DNA of 44,470 nt from Flavobacteriaceae bacterium (lineage in GTDB: Bacteria > Bacteroidota > Bacteroidia > Flavobacteriales > Flavobacteriaceae). The translations under genes and the position numbers were made by a program. This document shows positions 18,438-27,754 of this stretch, piece by piece. Numbering within the stretch: position 1 is the stretch's first letter; each line of letters opens with the position of its first letter. The notes under the pieces were generated by a model. It searched no databases. It worked only from the letters and a program-made list of their open reading frames with translations, and was not told the DNA's origin. The stretch lies in contig PBWA01000005.1 of assembly GCA_002728855.1 (NCBI GenBank), positions 4,788-49,257 on the forward strand, written 5' to 3'.

Positions 18438-20801
18438 ATGAAAACTTACAGGATAATTTTTGGAGCACTCTTTATGTTTGTCTCAATCAGCGGACTCTCT
18501 CAAAGCAAGAAAAAGACAGAATCAAAATCAAAAAAAATTGATTCAATCACGATAAATATGAAAAAAACAAGTGGTTTAATAACCACATATTTTTCTCAAA
18601 AAAAAGAAAAAGTTTTTTTTGAAATTCAAGACTCAATTCTTTCAAAAGATTTGCTTATGGTTACAAGGTACGCCCAGTTACCTTCAGGATTTTCAGCATA
18701 TATAAATGCTGGATCAAAAACGGCTGAAAATTTAATTCATTTTACTAAAGAAGGTGAAAAAATTATGATCAGACAAATATCATATACTAATATTTTTTCT
18801 GAAAATGATCCAATTAGTTTAAGTGTAATAGAAAATAATTTCTCACCGATTTTAGCTTCATTTGAGATAAAGAATTCTGAAAAAAACAGATTTTTAATTG
18901 ATGTAACAAATTACTTTATGGCTGATTCCCCAGGTTTTAATATCATAACTAAAACTCAAAGGGATAAATATAAAATCAAGAGTGTTGATAAGAAAAGAAG
19001 TCAAATAAATAGTATTAGAAGCTTTCCTCGAAATACTGAAGTTTTGCACACATTAACCTTTGGTGCAGATAAACTGCCATGGAACAATAAAACAAAGACG
19101 CTTAGCTTTCAAATAAATCATTCATTAATTGCTTTACCAGAAAAGAGAATGCCTGTCCGATATGCTGACAATAGAGTTGGTTGGTTTACATTAAAAAAAT
19201 ATGATTATTCATCAACGGCTCTTAAATCAGATCAAATTGAGCTGATAAGAAAATGGCGATTAGAACCAAAGGATATTCAAGCTTATAAAAATGGTGAGCT
19301 TACAGATCCAAAAAAACAAATAGTCTATTATTTAGATCCTGCAACACCTATTAAATGGAGGCCTTATTTTAAAAAGGGGATTGAAGATTGGAATAGTACT
19401 TTTGAAAAAGCAGGTTTTAAAAATGTTATTATAGCTAAAGATCCTCCCTCAAAAGAAGAAGATCCTGATTTTAGTCCTGAAGACATAAGATATTCAACGG
19501 TAAGATATGTTGCATCTACTACAAGAAATGCTGTTGGACCTAGTGTGTCAGATCCACGAACTGGAGAAATTATAGAGAGTGATATTATCTGGTATCATAA
19601 TCACCTAAGATCTTATCGTAATAGATTTTTAATAGAAACTGGTGCAGCTAATCCAAAAGCTAGGACTTTAAATACTCCTGAAAAGGAAATAGGTGAAATG
19701 ATGAGACGAGTTATTTCTCATGAAATTGGCCATGCTTTGGGACTTCCTCATAATATGAAAGCAAGTTCTGCATATCCAGTTGACTCATTAAGATCAGGCA
19801 CTTTTACGCAAAAAATGGGAATTGCAACCACAATTATGGATTATGCAAGATATAATTATGTTGCTCAACCGGGTGATAAGAATATAAGATTTGTAAGACA
19901 GCTAGGGCCATACGATGATTACTCCATAGAGTGGGGATACAGATATTTTCCAGGAGAAACTCCTGAAACTGAAAAAACAATTTTAAAAGAATTTGTCAAT
20001 AAAAAAAGCTTAAACCCGATATATATGTTTGGAGGAATTTGGGACGATCCTAATTCACAAACAGAAAATATTGGTGATGATCCAGTCAAGGCTACTGATT
20101 ATGGGATAAAAAATCTTAAAATTGTAATCAAAAACCTAGATGAATGGACCACTCCAAATGGAAACTCATATGATGATTTAAAAGAACTTTACGGAGAATT
20201 TATAAGTGTTTATAGAAGATATATGTATCATGTGATAAATATTATTGGAGGTGTTAATGAGACTCTTATGAATAAGGGTCAAAATTCTATTCCTTATAAA
20301 AATGTATCAAAGGACAAGCAGCTTAGAGCATTAAATTCTCTCGATAGAAATCTATGGAAAACGCAATATTGGCTGATGCCCAAAGAATTAATTTCAAAAA
20401 TTGAATCTAAAGGCATTCTTGAAAAAATAACAAATCTCCAAAAATCTGCTCTCTACAGGATTTTAAGTACAACATCTTTAAATCGAATACTATCAGTTGA
20501 ATCTTCACTTGAAGGTAATCCAATTGGACTTTACAGCCTAATCAATACTCTTCAGAGAGATATAATCTTAAATAAATCTAATCCTGATCTTTATGAAAGA
20601 AATCTTCAAAAGAATTATGTCATGAGAATTATTGAATTATCAAAAGATCAAAAATTAAATCCTGAAATATTAGGTTATCTACATAAAAAAATTGGTCAGA
20701 TGGAAAGTTATTTCAAAAATTTAAAAAAAAATAATGATGATCTTCTAAAAACTCACTACGGATATTGTCACAACTTAATTAAAGAAAAGGATAAATTATA
20801 A
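18438..20801 (+). CDS. Exported zinc-dependent metalloprotease (DUF5117/DUF4953 type)
   Basis: 787-residue secreted peptidase. The signal peptide is residues 1-21 (FGALFMFVSISGLSQ). The extended zinc site HEIGHALGLPH is at 428-438 (His428, Glu429, His432, His438), the metzincin-like HExxHxxGxxH pattern, followed by a Met-turn-like TTIMDYARYNYVA about 35 residues later. The N-terminal half carries segments typical of Bacteroidetes proteins with DUF5117 (e.g. GLITTYFSQKKEKVFFEI near the start, then LSFQINHSLIALPEKRMPVRYADNRVGWF) and the C-terminal third is helical. Exported nutrient-acquiring or envelope-processing peptidase is the likely role; the substrate is unknown. It lies divergent from the propeller gene and its stop overlaps that of ccsBA by 6 bp on the opposite strand. 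Confidence 0.85.
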   Translation: MKTYRIIFGALFMFVSISGLSQSKKKTESKSKKIDSITINMKKTSGLITTYFSQKKEKVFFEIQDSILSKDLLMVTRYAQLPSGFSAYINAGSKTAENLIHFTKEGEKIMIRQISYTNIFSENDPISLSVIENNFSPILASFEIKNSEKNRFLIDVTNYFMADSPGFNIITKTQRDKYKIKSVDKKRSQINSIRSFPRNTEVLHTLTFGADKLPWNNKTKTLSFQINHSLIALPEKRMPVRYADNRVGWFTLKKYDYSSTALKSDQIELIRKWRLEPKDIQAYKNGELTDPKKQIVYYLDPATPIKWRPYFKKGIEDWNSTFEKAGFKNVIIAKDPPSKEEDPDFSPEDIRYSTVRYVASTTRNAVGPSVSDPRTGEIIESDIIWYHNHLRSYRNRFLIETGAANPKARTLNTPEKEIGEMMRRVISHEIGHALGLPHNMKASSAYPVDSLRSGTFTQKMGIATTIMDYARYNYVAQPGDKNIRFVRQLGPYDDYSIEWGYRYFPGETPETEKTILKEFVNKKSLNPIYMFGGIWDDPNSQTENIGDDPVKATDYGIKNLKIVIKNLDEWTTPNGNSYDDLKELYGEFISVYRRYMYHVINIIGGVNETLMNKGQNSIPYKNVSKDKQLRALNSLDRNLWKTQYWLMPKELISKIESKGILEKITNLQKSALYRILSTTSLNRILSVESSLEGNPIGLYSLINTLQRDIILNKSNPDLYERNLQKNYVMRIIELSKDQKLNPEILGYLHKKIGQMESYFKNLKKNNDDLLKTHYGYCHNLIKEKDKL

Positions 20802-23800
20802 AAATTTTCTTGAGCGGAAATAAGATAAAAATCCTAAAATAAAAACAAACAATAGAGAATAATAGATGAAATCTGGGGTTATAACCTTATCTCCACTCGC
20901 ATATGAGTGAAGACCAACCAAATAAAAGTTAACTCCAAAATATGTCATCAAAATACTGGAAAATGCTATAACACTTAAAAAATTAAATAGCCAAGAAGTT
21001 CTAAAGCCTGGTATCAAACGAATATGAATTACAAAAGCATACACCATAATACTTATTAAAGCCCATGTCTCTTTTGGATCCCAGCCCCAATATCTGCCCC
21101 AACTTTCATTTGCCCACATAGCGCCCAAAAAGTTTCCAATAGTTAGTAACACTAATCCCATTGTTAAAGATAATTCATTAATTATAGTCAGTTCCTTTAT
21201 CTTATTTTTAAGCTTATCTCTGTTTTTATTACTCAATAAAATCATTAGGAATAAACATACTGAACCTATTATCATTCCTAAGGCGAAAGGTCCATAACTA
21301 GCTACAATTATCGCAACATGAATCATTAACCAATAACTATCTAAAACAGGCTGCAAATTAGCAATCGAAGGATCTAACCAGTTCCAATGTGCAATCATTA
21401 AAATCATAGATGAGACAAATGTAGTAGAAGCAATAGTGAGATCAGATCGCCTACCAAAAATCAATCCAAAGAATAGAGTCGCCCATGCAACATAAATCAT
21501 GGATTCATAAGCATCACTCCAAGGAGCGTGTCCTGAAATATATCCTCTAAAAATCAAACCTAATGTGTGAGAAATAAATAAAACTAATGTTATAAGTTTT
21601 AATATTCTAATTAAGAGGTTTATAAATCTACTTTCTTTAAAAATTTGAACTAAAACTAAAACAAAAAATATCACTGATACGTATAAATAATATTTAAAAA
21701 GTCTTTCAAAAATATTAACCTTGTTATATAAAATTTCTGTATCAATTTTTTGACTAGACGGAATTATCTTTTCCCCATATTTTTTCTGAAAACCAATCAA
21801 ACTGTTCAAAAGATCTTCAGGCTGATCATAGTTGTTATCTTCTTTTGCTATCCTTAACGAATTGAAATAAAGTGGAAGAATATTATATGCGTATAGAGAG
21901 TCTCTCCCTTTAAAATTGAAATCTTTTAATTCCTGGTAAGAAACCCATTTATTATTAGAATCATTGGGGACTGGAAAAAATCTTAGTATTTTTCCTTCAA
22001 GAGCCGAGTATAACAAATTTACCTTCTTATCAACTTCAATAAAGTCTTTCTGGAATTGATTAGGAATTGAAGATCTATATGCCTCCTCCAATTGACTAGC
22101 TATTTTATAATTGCCATCTTCATCAAAAAAAGAAACAAAAGAAGCATACTTCTGATCATCAGCTAAACCTATGATTTTTCTTATACTATCATTTCCTCTC
22201 TTTAAATAAATAATAGGCACATTATACCAAAGTACTGGTGCTTGCATAATTGAGATCAAGATTTGATCCGAATTTAAACTTTTATAATTGTCTCTTTTAC
22301 TAACTTTTCTTATAAGCTCAGATGAAAATGTATTTACAGGTTTCATTCTTCCTCCAACATCCTGAATTAGAATCTGACCGAATCTTGATGCATGAGGTTT
22401 TGAAACCTTACTAACTTGAATTAGAGAATCATAATTAAAATTGGACTCCAAAGAAAAAGTTCTATCTTGAGCGCTAAGATCAATACCAAAAATAAAAACG
22501 AAAAAAATGGTTAATGGTATCCCTTTTGAGTTTAACTTATTTAAGCTATTTGATAGATTTTTAAAACGTGTTTTACCATAAAAGAAAATACCTATCATAC
22601 TAACATATAAAAAAATATAACCTAAATAAGTAATGAAGGTTCCCCAAAAATCATTATTCACAGATAACACAGTTCCTTTCTCATCTGGATCAAACGAGGC
22701 TTGAAAAAAACGATATCCCTTGTGATTCAAAATATTGTTCATATAAATGTCATAATCAAAAGAAGATTCATCCTGAACAGTAACTTTGCTCATGAATGAG
22801 GAATAACTTTTTTCAGTTCCAGGATACTTCTCTGCAATAAAATCATTTAAGCGAATGGCAAATGGAAGTTTTATTGGAATAGAACCATATTTTAAATAAA
22901 AATCCAATTCTCCTATTCTAATCTTTTTCATATCATTTACTATGCCCTTGGCTCCTGGAAGCGAAACGATTTGAGTTTCCCCTTGGGATTCAACTTTCAA
23001 CTTTAAAAGATCTTGAGTTTGTATCTCATCTGAATTAACCTTCACCCAATCAAACTTTCCTCTTAAAGCAGGTTCAGGAATTACAAATTGTAAATTCGCA
23101 AGAGAGTATAAAGATCTTAATTTAAGAGGCACTTCAATATTTTTAACAATATCATCCTTTTCTTGAGTTGCCATCACCATAAAATTTCCATCAAATGGTG
23201 AACTCAAGAAATAAAGTCCTTTATCAGATCTGATGTTAATTGCACCAGGAATTGGATTATTTAATGTGAATAAAATATTATGGATACTTGTAACTTCACC
23301 CTCTTTTATATAATGATCATGTCTTGATCCATCGCTTGCTTCAACGATTTTTATGTACCTATCCCCCTCGTCATCTAAAACAAGTTCTTCAACAACTCCT
23401 TCAACAAAACTTTCAAAACTTATAGAAAATGGAATCCCATTAAAATGCCTATTAATTTTGATTTTATTTTTAGTGTTTTCAGAAAGTAAAAAATCAGTCT
23501 CTATCGGTAATCGTTTGGTAACACCATCAATTTCCCCATCGGCAAAAATCGTTAAATAAGTTTTTTCTGATAAAAAAACATTTTCAGTTTCCCCTTCTCT
23601 TATTGGCATAACTCCTTCATAGCCAAAATATCTTGTGACAAAAGCACCAAGTAAAATAAGAATAAACGAAAGATGCATGAACAAAACAGCCCATTTCTCT
23701 CTTCTTAATAACTTATATCTAAAAATGTTGCCAATAAAATTAATTCCTAAAAGGAAGAAAATCAATTCAAACCAAAATGCATTATATATCCATATCCTTG

Positions 23801-23921
23801 CAGTATTAATACCATACCAACTTTCAATAAATGTTCCCATTCCCATGGAGATAATTAAGAGAACAAAATAGATACTAGTTAGTCGGGTTGAGAAAAAAAA
23901 GTTAAGAACCCTATTTTTCAT
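20796..23921 (-). CDS. ccsBA: Cytochrome c biogenesis protein CcsBA (ResB-CcsA fusion)
   Basis: System II haem export and ligation protein that attaches haem to apocytochromes c outside the inner membrane. 1041 residues, the fused form usual in Bacteroidetes. The N-terminal ResB/CcsB part has membrane segments near 10-30, 45-65 and 72-95, a long extracytoplasmic region and a further segment near 440. A middle soluble domain contains GRMKPVNTFSSELIRK. The C-terminal CcsA part has multiple membrane segments and the haem-binding WWD motif WGRYWGWDPKETW near residue 943, flanked by external His ligands in YISGHAPWSDAYE and FYLVGLHSYASGD. All expected functional residues are visible. It is monocistronic and divergent from the DUF2520-kdsC-maf cluster. 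A TATCTTTG box lies about 23 bp before its ATG. Confidence 0.94.
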   Translation of the reverse strand: MKNRVLNFFFSTRLTSIYFVLLIISMGMGTFIESWYGINTARIWIYNAFWFELIFFLLGINFIGNIFRYKLLRREKWAVLFMHLSFILILLGAFVTRYFGYEGVMPIREGETENVFLSEKTYLTIFADGEIDGVTKRLPIETDFLLSENTKNKIKINRHFNGIPFSISFESFVEGVVEELVLDDEGDRYIKIVEASDGSRHDHYIKEGEVTSIHNILFTLNNPIPGAINIRSDKGLYFLSSPFDGNFMVMATQEKDDIVKNIEVPLKLRSLYSLANLQFVIPEPALRGKFDWVKVNSDEIQTQDLLKLKVESQGETQIVSLPGAKGIVNDMKKIRIGELDFYLKYGSIPIKLPFAIRLNDFIAEKYPGTEKSYSSFMSKVTVQDESSFDYDIYMNNILNHKGYRFFQASFDPDEKGTVLSVNNDFWGTFITYLGYIFLYVSMIGIFFYGKTRFKNLSNSLNKLNSKGIPLTIFFVFIFGIDLSAQDRTFSLESNFNYDSLIQVSKVSKPHASRFGQILIQDVGGRMKPVNTFSSELIRKVSKRDNYKSLNSDQILISIMQAPVLWYNVPIIYLKRGNDSIRKIIGLADDQKYASFVSFFDEDGNYKIASQLEEAYRSSIPNQFQKDFIEVDKKVNLLYSALEGKILRFFPVPNDSNNKWVSYQELKDFNFKGRDSLYAYNILPLYFNSLRIAKEDNNYDQPEDLLNSLIGFQKKYGEKIIPSSQKIDTEILYNKVNIFERLFKYYLYVSVIFFVLVLVQIFKESRFINLLIRILKLITLVLFISHTLGLIFRGYISGHAPWSDAYESMIYVAWATLFFGLIFGRRSDLTIASTTFVSSMILMIAHWNWLDPSIANLQPVLDSYWLMIHVAIIVASYGPFALGMIIGSVCLFLMILLSNKNRDKLKNKIKELTIINELSLTMGLVLLTIGNFLGAMWANESWGRYWGWDPKETWALISIMVYAFVIHIRLIPGFRTSWLFNFLSVIAFSSILMTYFGVNFYLVGLHSYASGDKVITPDFIYYSLLFVFILGFLSYFRSRKFL

Positions 23922-23943
23922 TAAAAAACTTAATTTTAGGCCA

Positions 23944-23951
23944 CAAAGATA
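23944..23951 (-). promoter_or_regulatory. Possible -7 box of ccsBA
   Basis: Minus-strand TATCTTTG matches TAnnTTTG, 23-30 bp upstream of the ccsBA ATG; no -33 TTG at the usual spacing was found. Confidence 0.3.
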
Positions 23952-24065
23952 TTGTATGTTTATGAATTATAATAAACTTATGTGTATCAAAATACTTTGT
24001 TTTTATTTTTATTTTTTCAAAAAGTTTTTTTTGAAGAAGTCTTAAAAAAAAATAATCTAATTTCT

Positions 24066-24830
24066 ATGTTAAATCTTGTTTTAATTGGTGCTGGTAATTT
24101 AGGTTTTAATTTTTACAATGAGTTTTCAAAAAATAAAAAAATCAATCTAGTTCAGTGGTATAGTAGATCTTTAAATACTATAAAATTTGCAAAAAAAAAC
24201 ACTTCAATAATTGATGATATAAAAAATATAAAAAAAGCTGATCTCTATATTGTTTGTGTAAACGATGATTCAATAAAAAATATAATTAAACAAATTAATT
24301 TAAAAGGTCTAATAGTTCATACTTCAGGATTTTGCTCAATAAAAGAAATTGATTCAAAAAAAAGAAGAGGTGTTTTTTATCCTGTCCAGACTTTTATTAA
24401 ATCGAGAAAAATTTCATTTAAAAATATCCCTATTTGCATAGAGGCTGAAGATAGAAAAGATTTAAAAAAATTAATTCAGCTCAGCAATTATATTAATGCC
24501 AAGGCTTATGAAATTAACTCTGAAAAAAGAAAAGTAATTCATTTAGCTGCTGTATTTGTCAATAATTTTAGCAATCATTTATACTCTATTGCACAAGAAT
24601 TATTGGATTCAAATAAAATCAGTTTTAATATTTTCCACTCTATCATAAGAGAAACAACTGAAAAGGTGCTTGAAATTGGACCAGAAAAATCTCAAACTGG
24701 ACCCGCTAAAAGAGGAGATAAAAAAACAATTGAAGAACATGAAAAATTTTTAACAAATAAAGAGTACAAAAAACTATATTTGATAATTACCCAGTTAATA
24801 GAAAAAAAATATGAATCAAGAAAATTATAA
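24066..24830 (+). CDS. Rossmann-fold oxidoreductase-like protein with DUF2520
   Basis: 254-residue cytoplasmic protein related to ketopantoate reductase and pyrroline-5-carboxylate reductase folds. The N-terminal dinucleotide-binding loop is GAGNLG at 8-13, then a Rossmann domain with VCVNDDSI and VHTSG and the conserved FYPVQTF. The C-terminal helical DUF2520 holds VFVNNFSNHLY and GPEKSQTGPAKRGD, the family hallmark. The start was set at the ATG 24066, two residues before the first beta strand; the frame can be extended upstream to a GTG at 23982, but that adds 28 hydrophobic residues not seen in the family. No precise reaction is known. It overlaps kdsC by 20 bp and heads a DUF2520-kdsC-maf operon found in many Bacteroidetes. 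Confidence 0.85.
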   Translation: MLNLVLIGAGNLGFNFYNEFSKNKKINLVQWYSRSLNTIKFAKKNTSIIDDIKNIKKADLYIVCVNDDSIKNIIKQINLKGLIVHTSGFCSIKEIDSKKRRGVFYPVQTFIKSRKISFKNIPICIEAEDRKDLKKLIQLSNYINAKAYEINSEKRKVIHLAAVFVNNFSNHLYSIAQELLDSNKISFNIFHSIIRETTEKVLEIGPEKSQTGPAKRGDKKTIEEHEKFLTNKEYKKLYLIITQLIEKKYESRKL

Positions 24831-25320
24831 AAAAAAATTAATAAAAATATCTGCACTTGTGTTTGATATAGATGGTGTAATGACAAATGGAAAGGTTTTA
24901 ATTACTTCTAAGGGAGAAATGTTAAGAGAGATGGATACTAAAGATGGATATGCAATAAGGTGTGCTGTTATGGAAAATTATAAAATAGGTATAATCTCGG
25001 GAGGAAAAAATGAGGGTGTTAGATTTCGATTGAAAGATCTAGGAGTTAAAAATATTTTTTTAGGACAAACTGAAAAAGATTCTGCCTTTAAAGAATTTCG
25101 ATCAAAGTACAAATTAGAAAATGATCAAATTTTATATATGGGTGATGATATTCCAGATATTAGTATAATGAAAAAAGTAGGTATATCTGCTTGCCCAAGT
25201 GATGCAGTTTCGGATGTAAAATCAATATCAGATTATGTTTCACATAAAAAGGGAGGCGAAGGTTGTGTTAGAGACGTTATTGAACAGGTGCTCAGAGTTC
25301 ATGGTAAATGGAAGTCATAA
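24811..25320 (+). CDS. kdsC: Kdo-8-phosphate phosphatase (HAD family)
   Basis: Removes the phosphate from Kdo-8-P to give Kdo, the step after kdsA in lipopolysaccharide sugar synthesis. 169 residues, the size of stand-alone tetrameric KdsC. HAD motif I is FDIDGVMTNG, with the nucleophile Asp19 and acid/base Asp21; motif II IISGGKNEG is near 61-69 and motif IV GDDIPD at 111-116. The C-terminal KKGGEGCVRDVIEQVL is the family tail. Its ATG lies inside the end of the DUF2520 gene (20-bp overlap), which suggests translational coupling, and maf follows 17 bp later. Some Bacteroidetes relatives act on related nonulosonates (e.g. KDN-9-P), so the exact sugar is inferred mainly from the presence of kdsA in the same window. 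Confidence 0.88.
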   Translation: MNQENYKKKLIKISALVFDIDGVMTNGKVLITSKGEMLREMDTKDGYAIRCAVMENYKIGIISGGKNEGVRFRLKDLGVKNIFLGQTEKDSAFKEFRSKYKLENDQILYMGDDIPDISIMKKVGISACPSDAVSDVKSISDYVSHKKGGEGCVRDVIEQVLRVHGKWKS

Positions 25321-25337
25321 CAAAATAAAAACCCTCT

Positions 25338-25952
25338 GTGAAATTTGATTTAAAAAACTACGAATTAATTTTAGCTTCTAATTCTGCTAGAAGAAAAGAT
25401 TTTTTCAAACGAATGAATATTCCATTTAAAATCAAAAAAATAAATTTCAATGAATCCTATCCAAAGAATTTAAAAGGGAATGAAATTGTAAAATATATAT
25501 TAAAGAAAAAAGCAAATGCTGTTAAAAACAAATTAAAGAAAAATCAAATAATTCTAGTGGCAGATACCATTGTTTTAGTTGACGGAAAGTTGTTAGGTAA
25601 ACCGAATGATAAAAAAAGTGCATTTAAAATGATTAAATCTCTTTCTGGAAAAACTCATAAAGTAATAACAGCGGTAGGTTTTCTTTATGAAGAAAAATTT
25701 GAAAGAATTATCAGCTCAACTAAAGTAACTTTTAATCAACTAAAAAATGAAGAAATAGAATTTTATGTTGAAAAATATGATCCGATAGATAAGGCTGGAG
25801 GCTATGGGATTCAGGATTGGATAGGAGAAATTGGTGTGAAAAAAATAATTGGCAGTTATACAAATGTGGTAGGGCTCCCTTCAGCACAAGTATATCAAAA
25901 AATAAAAAATATTGTAAATAAAAAACTGATAGATGCAAAAAAAACTAGTTAA
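25338..25952 (+). CDS. maf: Maf family nucleotide pyrophosphatase
   Basis: Maf/Ham1-like house-cleaning pyrophosphatase acting on dTTP, UTP or modified nucleotides. 204 residues, normal length. Motifs: LILASNSARR (10-19), the catalytic VADTIVLVDGKLLGKP, SGKTHKVITAVGF and YDPIDKAGGYGIQ. The start is a GTG at 25338: the essential SNSARR loop lies ten residues from it and the next Met is at residue 26, after the motif, so no ATG start is possible. It is third in the DUF2520-kdsC-maf cluster, 17 bp after kdsC. Its end overlaps a possible small membrane-protein ORF by 20 bp. Confidence 0.92.
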   Translation: MKFDLKNYELILASNSARRKDFFKRMNIPFKIKKINFNESYPKNLKGNEIVKYILKKKANAVKNKLKKNQIILVADTIVLVDGKLLGKPNDKKSAFKMIKSLSGKTHKVITAVGFLYEEKFERIISSTKVTFNQLKNEEIEFYVEKYDPIDKAGGYGIQDWIGEIGVKKIIGSYTNVVGLPSAQVYQKIKNIVNKKLIDAKKTS

Positions 25953-26088
25953 TAATGAAATTGGTAAAAATTCATTTAAATTAAAAGTTGAGAGAAACAA
26001 AATCTATATTTTTCTTTTACTATTAAATATAATTTATATTCTTTTCTTTTACTTTATAATGAAAAAATATAGCTATGTCTTTAATTGA
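25933..26088 (+). CDS. Possible small membrane protein, 51 aa
   Basis: An ORF of 51 codons, ATG at 25933 and TGA at 26086-26088, fills the gap between maf and the symporter. It overlaps maf by 20 bp and the symporter by 14 bp, each in a different frame, the sort of overlap seen in tight operons. The product begins MQKKLVNNEIGKNSFKLKVE, a basic hydrophilic stretch, then has one predicted membrane helix (about residues 24-43, rich in Ile, Leu, Phe and Tyr) and ends KKYSYVFN. Caution: AT-rich DNA gives hydrophobic codons by chance and no family is recognised. Conservation of the peptide at this spot in relatives would be needed to accept it. Confidence 0.3.
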   Translation: MQKKLVNNEIGKNSFKLKVERNKIYIFLLLLNIIYILFFYFIMKKYSYVFN

Positions 26089-27754
26089 TTGGCTAGTACT
26101 TTGCTCAACTCTTCTTTTTATAATCACATATGGTGTTTATAAAAACAGGAGACATAAAAATATAAAAGATTATCTTAAAGGAGGGAATAAATCTTCTTGG
26201 TGGACTGTTGGCCTCTCCGTAATGGCTACACAAGCAAGCGCAATCACTTTTCTTTCGACACCGGGACAAGCATATTTTGAGGGGATGGGATTCATTCAGT
26301 TTTATTTTGGTTTGCCTCTTGCCATGATCATAATATGTGTTTTCTTTTTGCCTATATACAAAAAACTAAAAGTTTATACAGCTTATGAATTCCTTGAAAA
26401 TCGTTTTAATTTAAAAACAAGAATTTTAACTGCATCTTTATTTCTAATTCAAAGAGGTTTAGCGGCTGGAATAACTATTTATGCTCCTGCAATAATCTTA
26501 AGCGTAATACTTGGATGGAACTTAAAAATTATGGTCATAGTAATTGGCCTGCTAGTAATTTTCTATACTCTATTTGGAGGAACCCAGGCAGTTAACCTTA
26601 CACAAAAGCAACAAATGTTTATTATTTTTTTAGGTATGACCGTAGCTTTTATTTTTTTAAACAAAAGTCTTCCTGAGGAAATTAATTTTTCCAGAGCACT
26701 TAATATTGCTGGATTAAACGGAAAATTAAATCTTATCGATGTGAGCATTGATCCTAAAAATCGCTATACCCTATGGAGTGGTTTAACAGGAGGGCTCTTT
26801 CTAGCACTTTCTTATTTTGGAACTGATCAAAGTCAAGTCCAAAGATATTTGTCTGGAAAATCACTCATAGAAAGTCAAAAAGGGTTGATAATGAATGGTT
26901 TTTTAAAAATTCCAATGCAGTTTTTTATCCTATTAACTGGTGTAATGGTTTTTGTTTTTTTTCAATTTGAAAAATCACCAATTCATTTTAATCCAAAAGC
27001 TATAGAGTTAATTAAAAATTCTGAATTTAAAACAGATTTTTTAAAACTTGAAAATGATAATATTGAACTACACAATAAAAAATTAAGCTTTCTTAACAAA
27101 GAAAATTTTTTTCAAAACGATATTTTTAAAAAAGAATATCTTCTTCTTCAGGAAGAAGAAAGACAAAATAGAATTAAAGCTAAGGCCCTGATAAAGAAAG
27201 CATTACCATCAATTGAAAGTAATGATAAGGATTATGTGTTTATTTTTTACATTTTAAAGTACTTACCCACTGGATTGATAGGTTTATTAATCGCAGTAAT
27301 TTTATCAGCTGCAATGAGTTCGACTGCTTCTGAACTTAATGCCTTAGCAACAACTTCTCTTATAGACTTCTATAAAAGAGGATACCCAAATCTTAGTGAA
27401 AAACATTATGTAAATATTGCAAAAGGATTTGTATTATTTTGGGGATTAATTGCAATATTGTTCGCAGCAGTTGGAAATCTTTTTGAAAATTTAATAGAAT
27501 ATGTAAATATTATTGGATCTATTTTCTATGGCACTGTTTTAGGGGTTTTTTTAACTGCATTTTTTATAAAATATGTAAATGGCAAAGCTATTTTTATTGG
27601 AGCTATACTATCACAAATAATTGTAATATCAATTTACTATATAGATATTATAGGTTATCTCTGGCTTAACTTGATAGGAGCAACAATAACAATTATTTTT
27701 TCTACAATATTAGAGTTACTATTTTCAATAAATCATGTAAATAGTAGAAACTAA
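26075..27754 (+). CDS. Sodium:solute symporter (SSS family)
   Basis: Inner-membrane sodium-coupled carrier of 559 residues with about 13-14 membrane segments. SSS features include SVMATQASAITFLSTPGQAYFEGMGFIQF (about 49-77), the Q-x-G-like stretch FGGTQAVNLTQKQQ and GTDQSQVQRYLSGKS in the loop before TM8. A charged, probably soluble insert at about 298-388 (FNPKAIELIKN to LPSIESNDKDY) splits the transmembrane core; relatives in Bacteroidetes have similar inserts. The substrate is unknown: sugars, sialic acid, myo-inositol and amino acids are all carried by the family. It follows maf, and its last 4 bp overlap the convergent DUF2911 gene. It is not closely similar to the second SSS carrier at 39-40.7 kb, which belongs to the two-subunit ActP-like group. 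Confidence 0.87.
   Translation: MSLIDWLVLCSTLLFIITYGVYKNRRHKNIKDYLKGGNKSSWWTVGLSVMATQASAITFLSTPGQAYFEGMGFIQFYFGLPLAMIIICVFFLPIYKKLKVYTAYEFLENRFNLKTRILTASLFLIQRGLAAGITIYAPAIILSVILGWNLKIMVIVIGLLVIFYTLFGGTQAVNLTQKQQMFIIFLGMTVAFIFLNKSLPEEINFSRALNIAGLNGKLNLIDVSIDPKNRYTLWSGLTGGLFLALSYFGTDQSQVQRYLSGKSLIESQKGLIMNGFLKIPMQFFILLTGVMVFVFFQFEKSPIHFNPKAIELIKNSEFKTDFLKLENDNIELHNKKLSFLNKENFFQNDIFKKEYLLLQEEERQNRIKAKALIKKALPSIESNDKDYVFIFYILKYLPTGLIGLLIAVILSAAMSSTASELNALATTSLIDFYKRGYPNLSEKHYVNIAKGFVLFWGLIAILFAAVGNLFENLIEYVNIIGSIFYGTVLGVFLTAFFIKYVNGKAIFIGAILSQIIVISIYYIDIIGYLWLNLIGATITIIFSTILELLFSINHVNSRN

Noticed and set aside
23635-23871. 78-codon ORF antisense to ccsBA (and similar antisense frames within other large genes)
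   Set aside because: They lie wholly inside well-supported genes, have no family resemblance and mirror the AT-rich codon pattern of the opposite strand.
23982-24065. Upstream extension of the DUF2520 gene from a GTG
   Set aside because: It adds 28 mostly hydrophobic residues not expected in a cytoplasmic Rossmann protein; the ATG at 24066 sits correctly just before the first strand.
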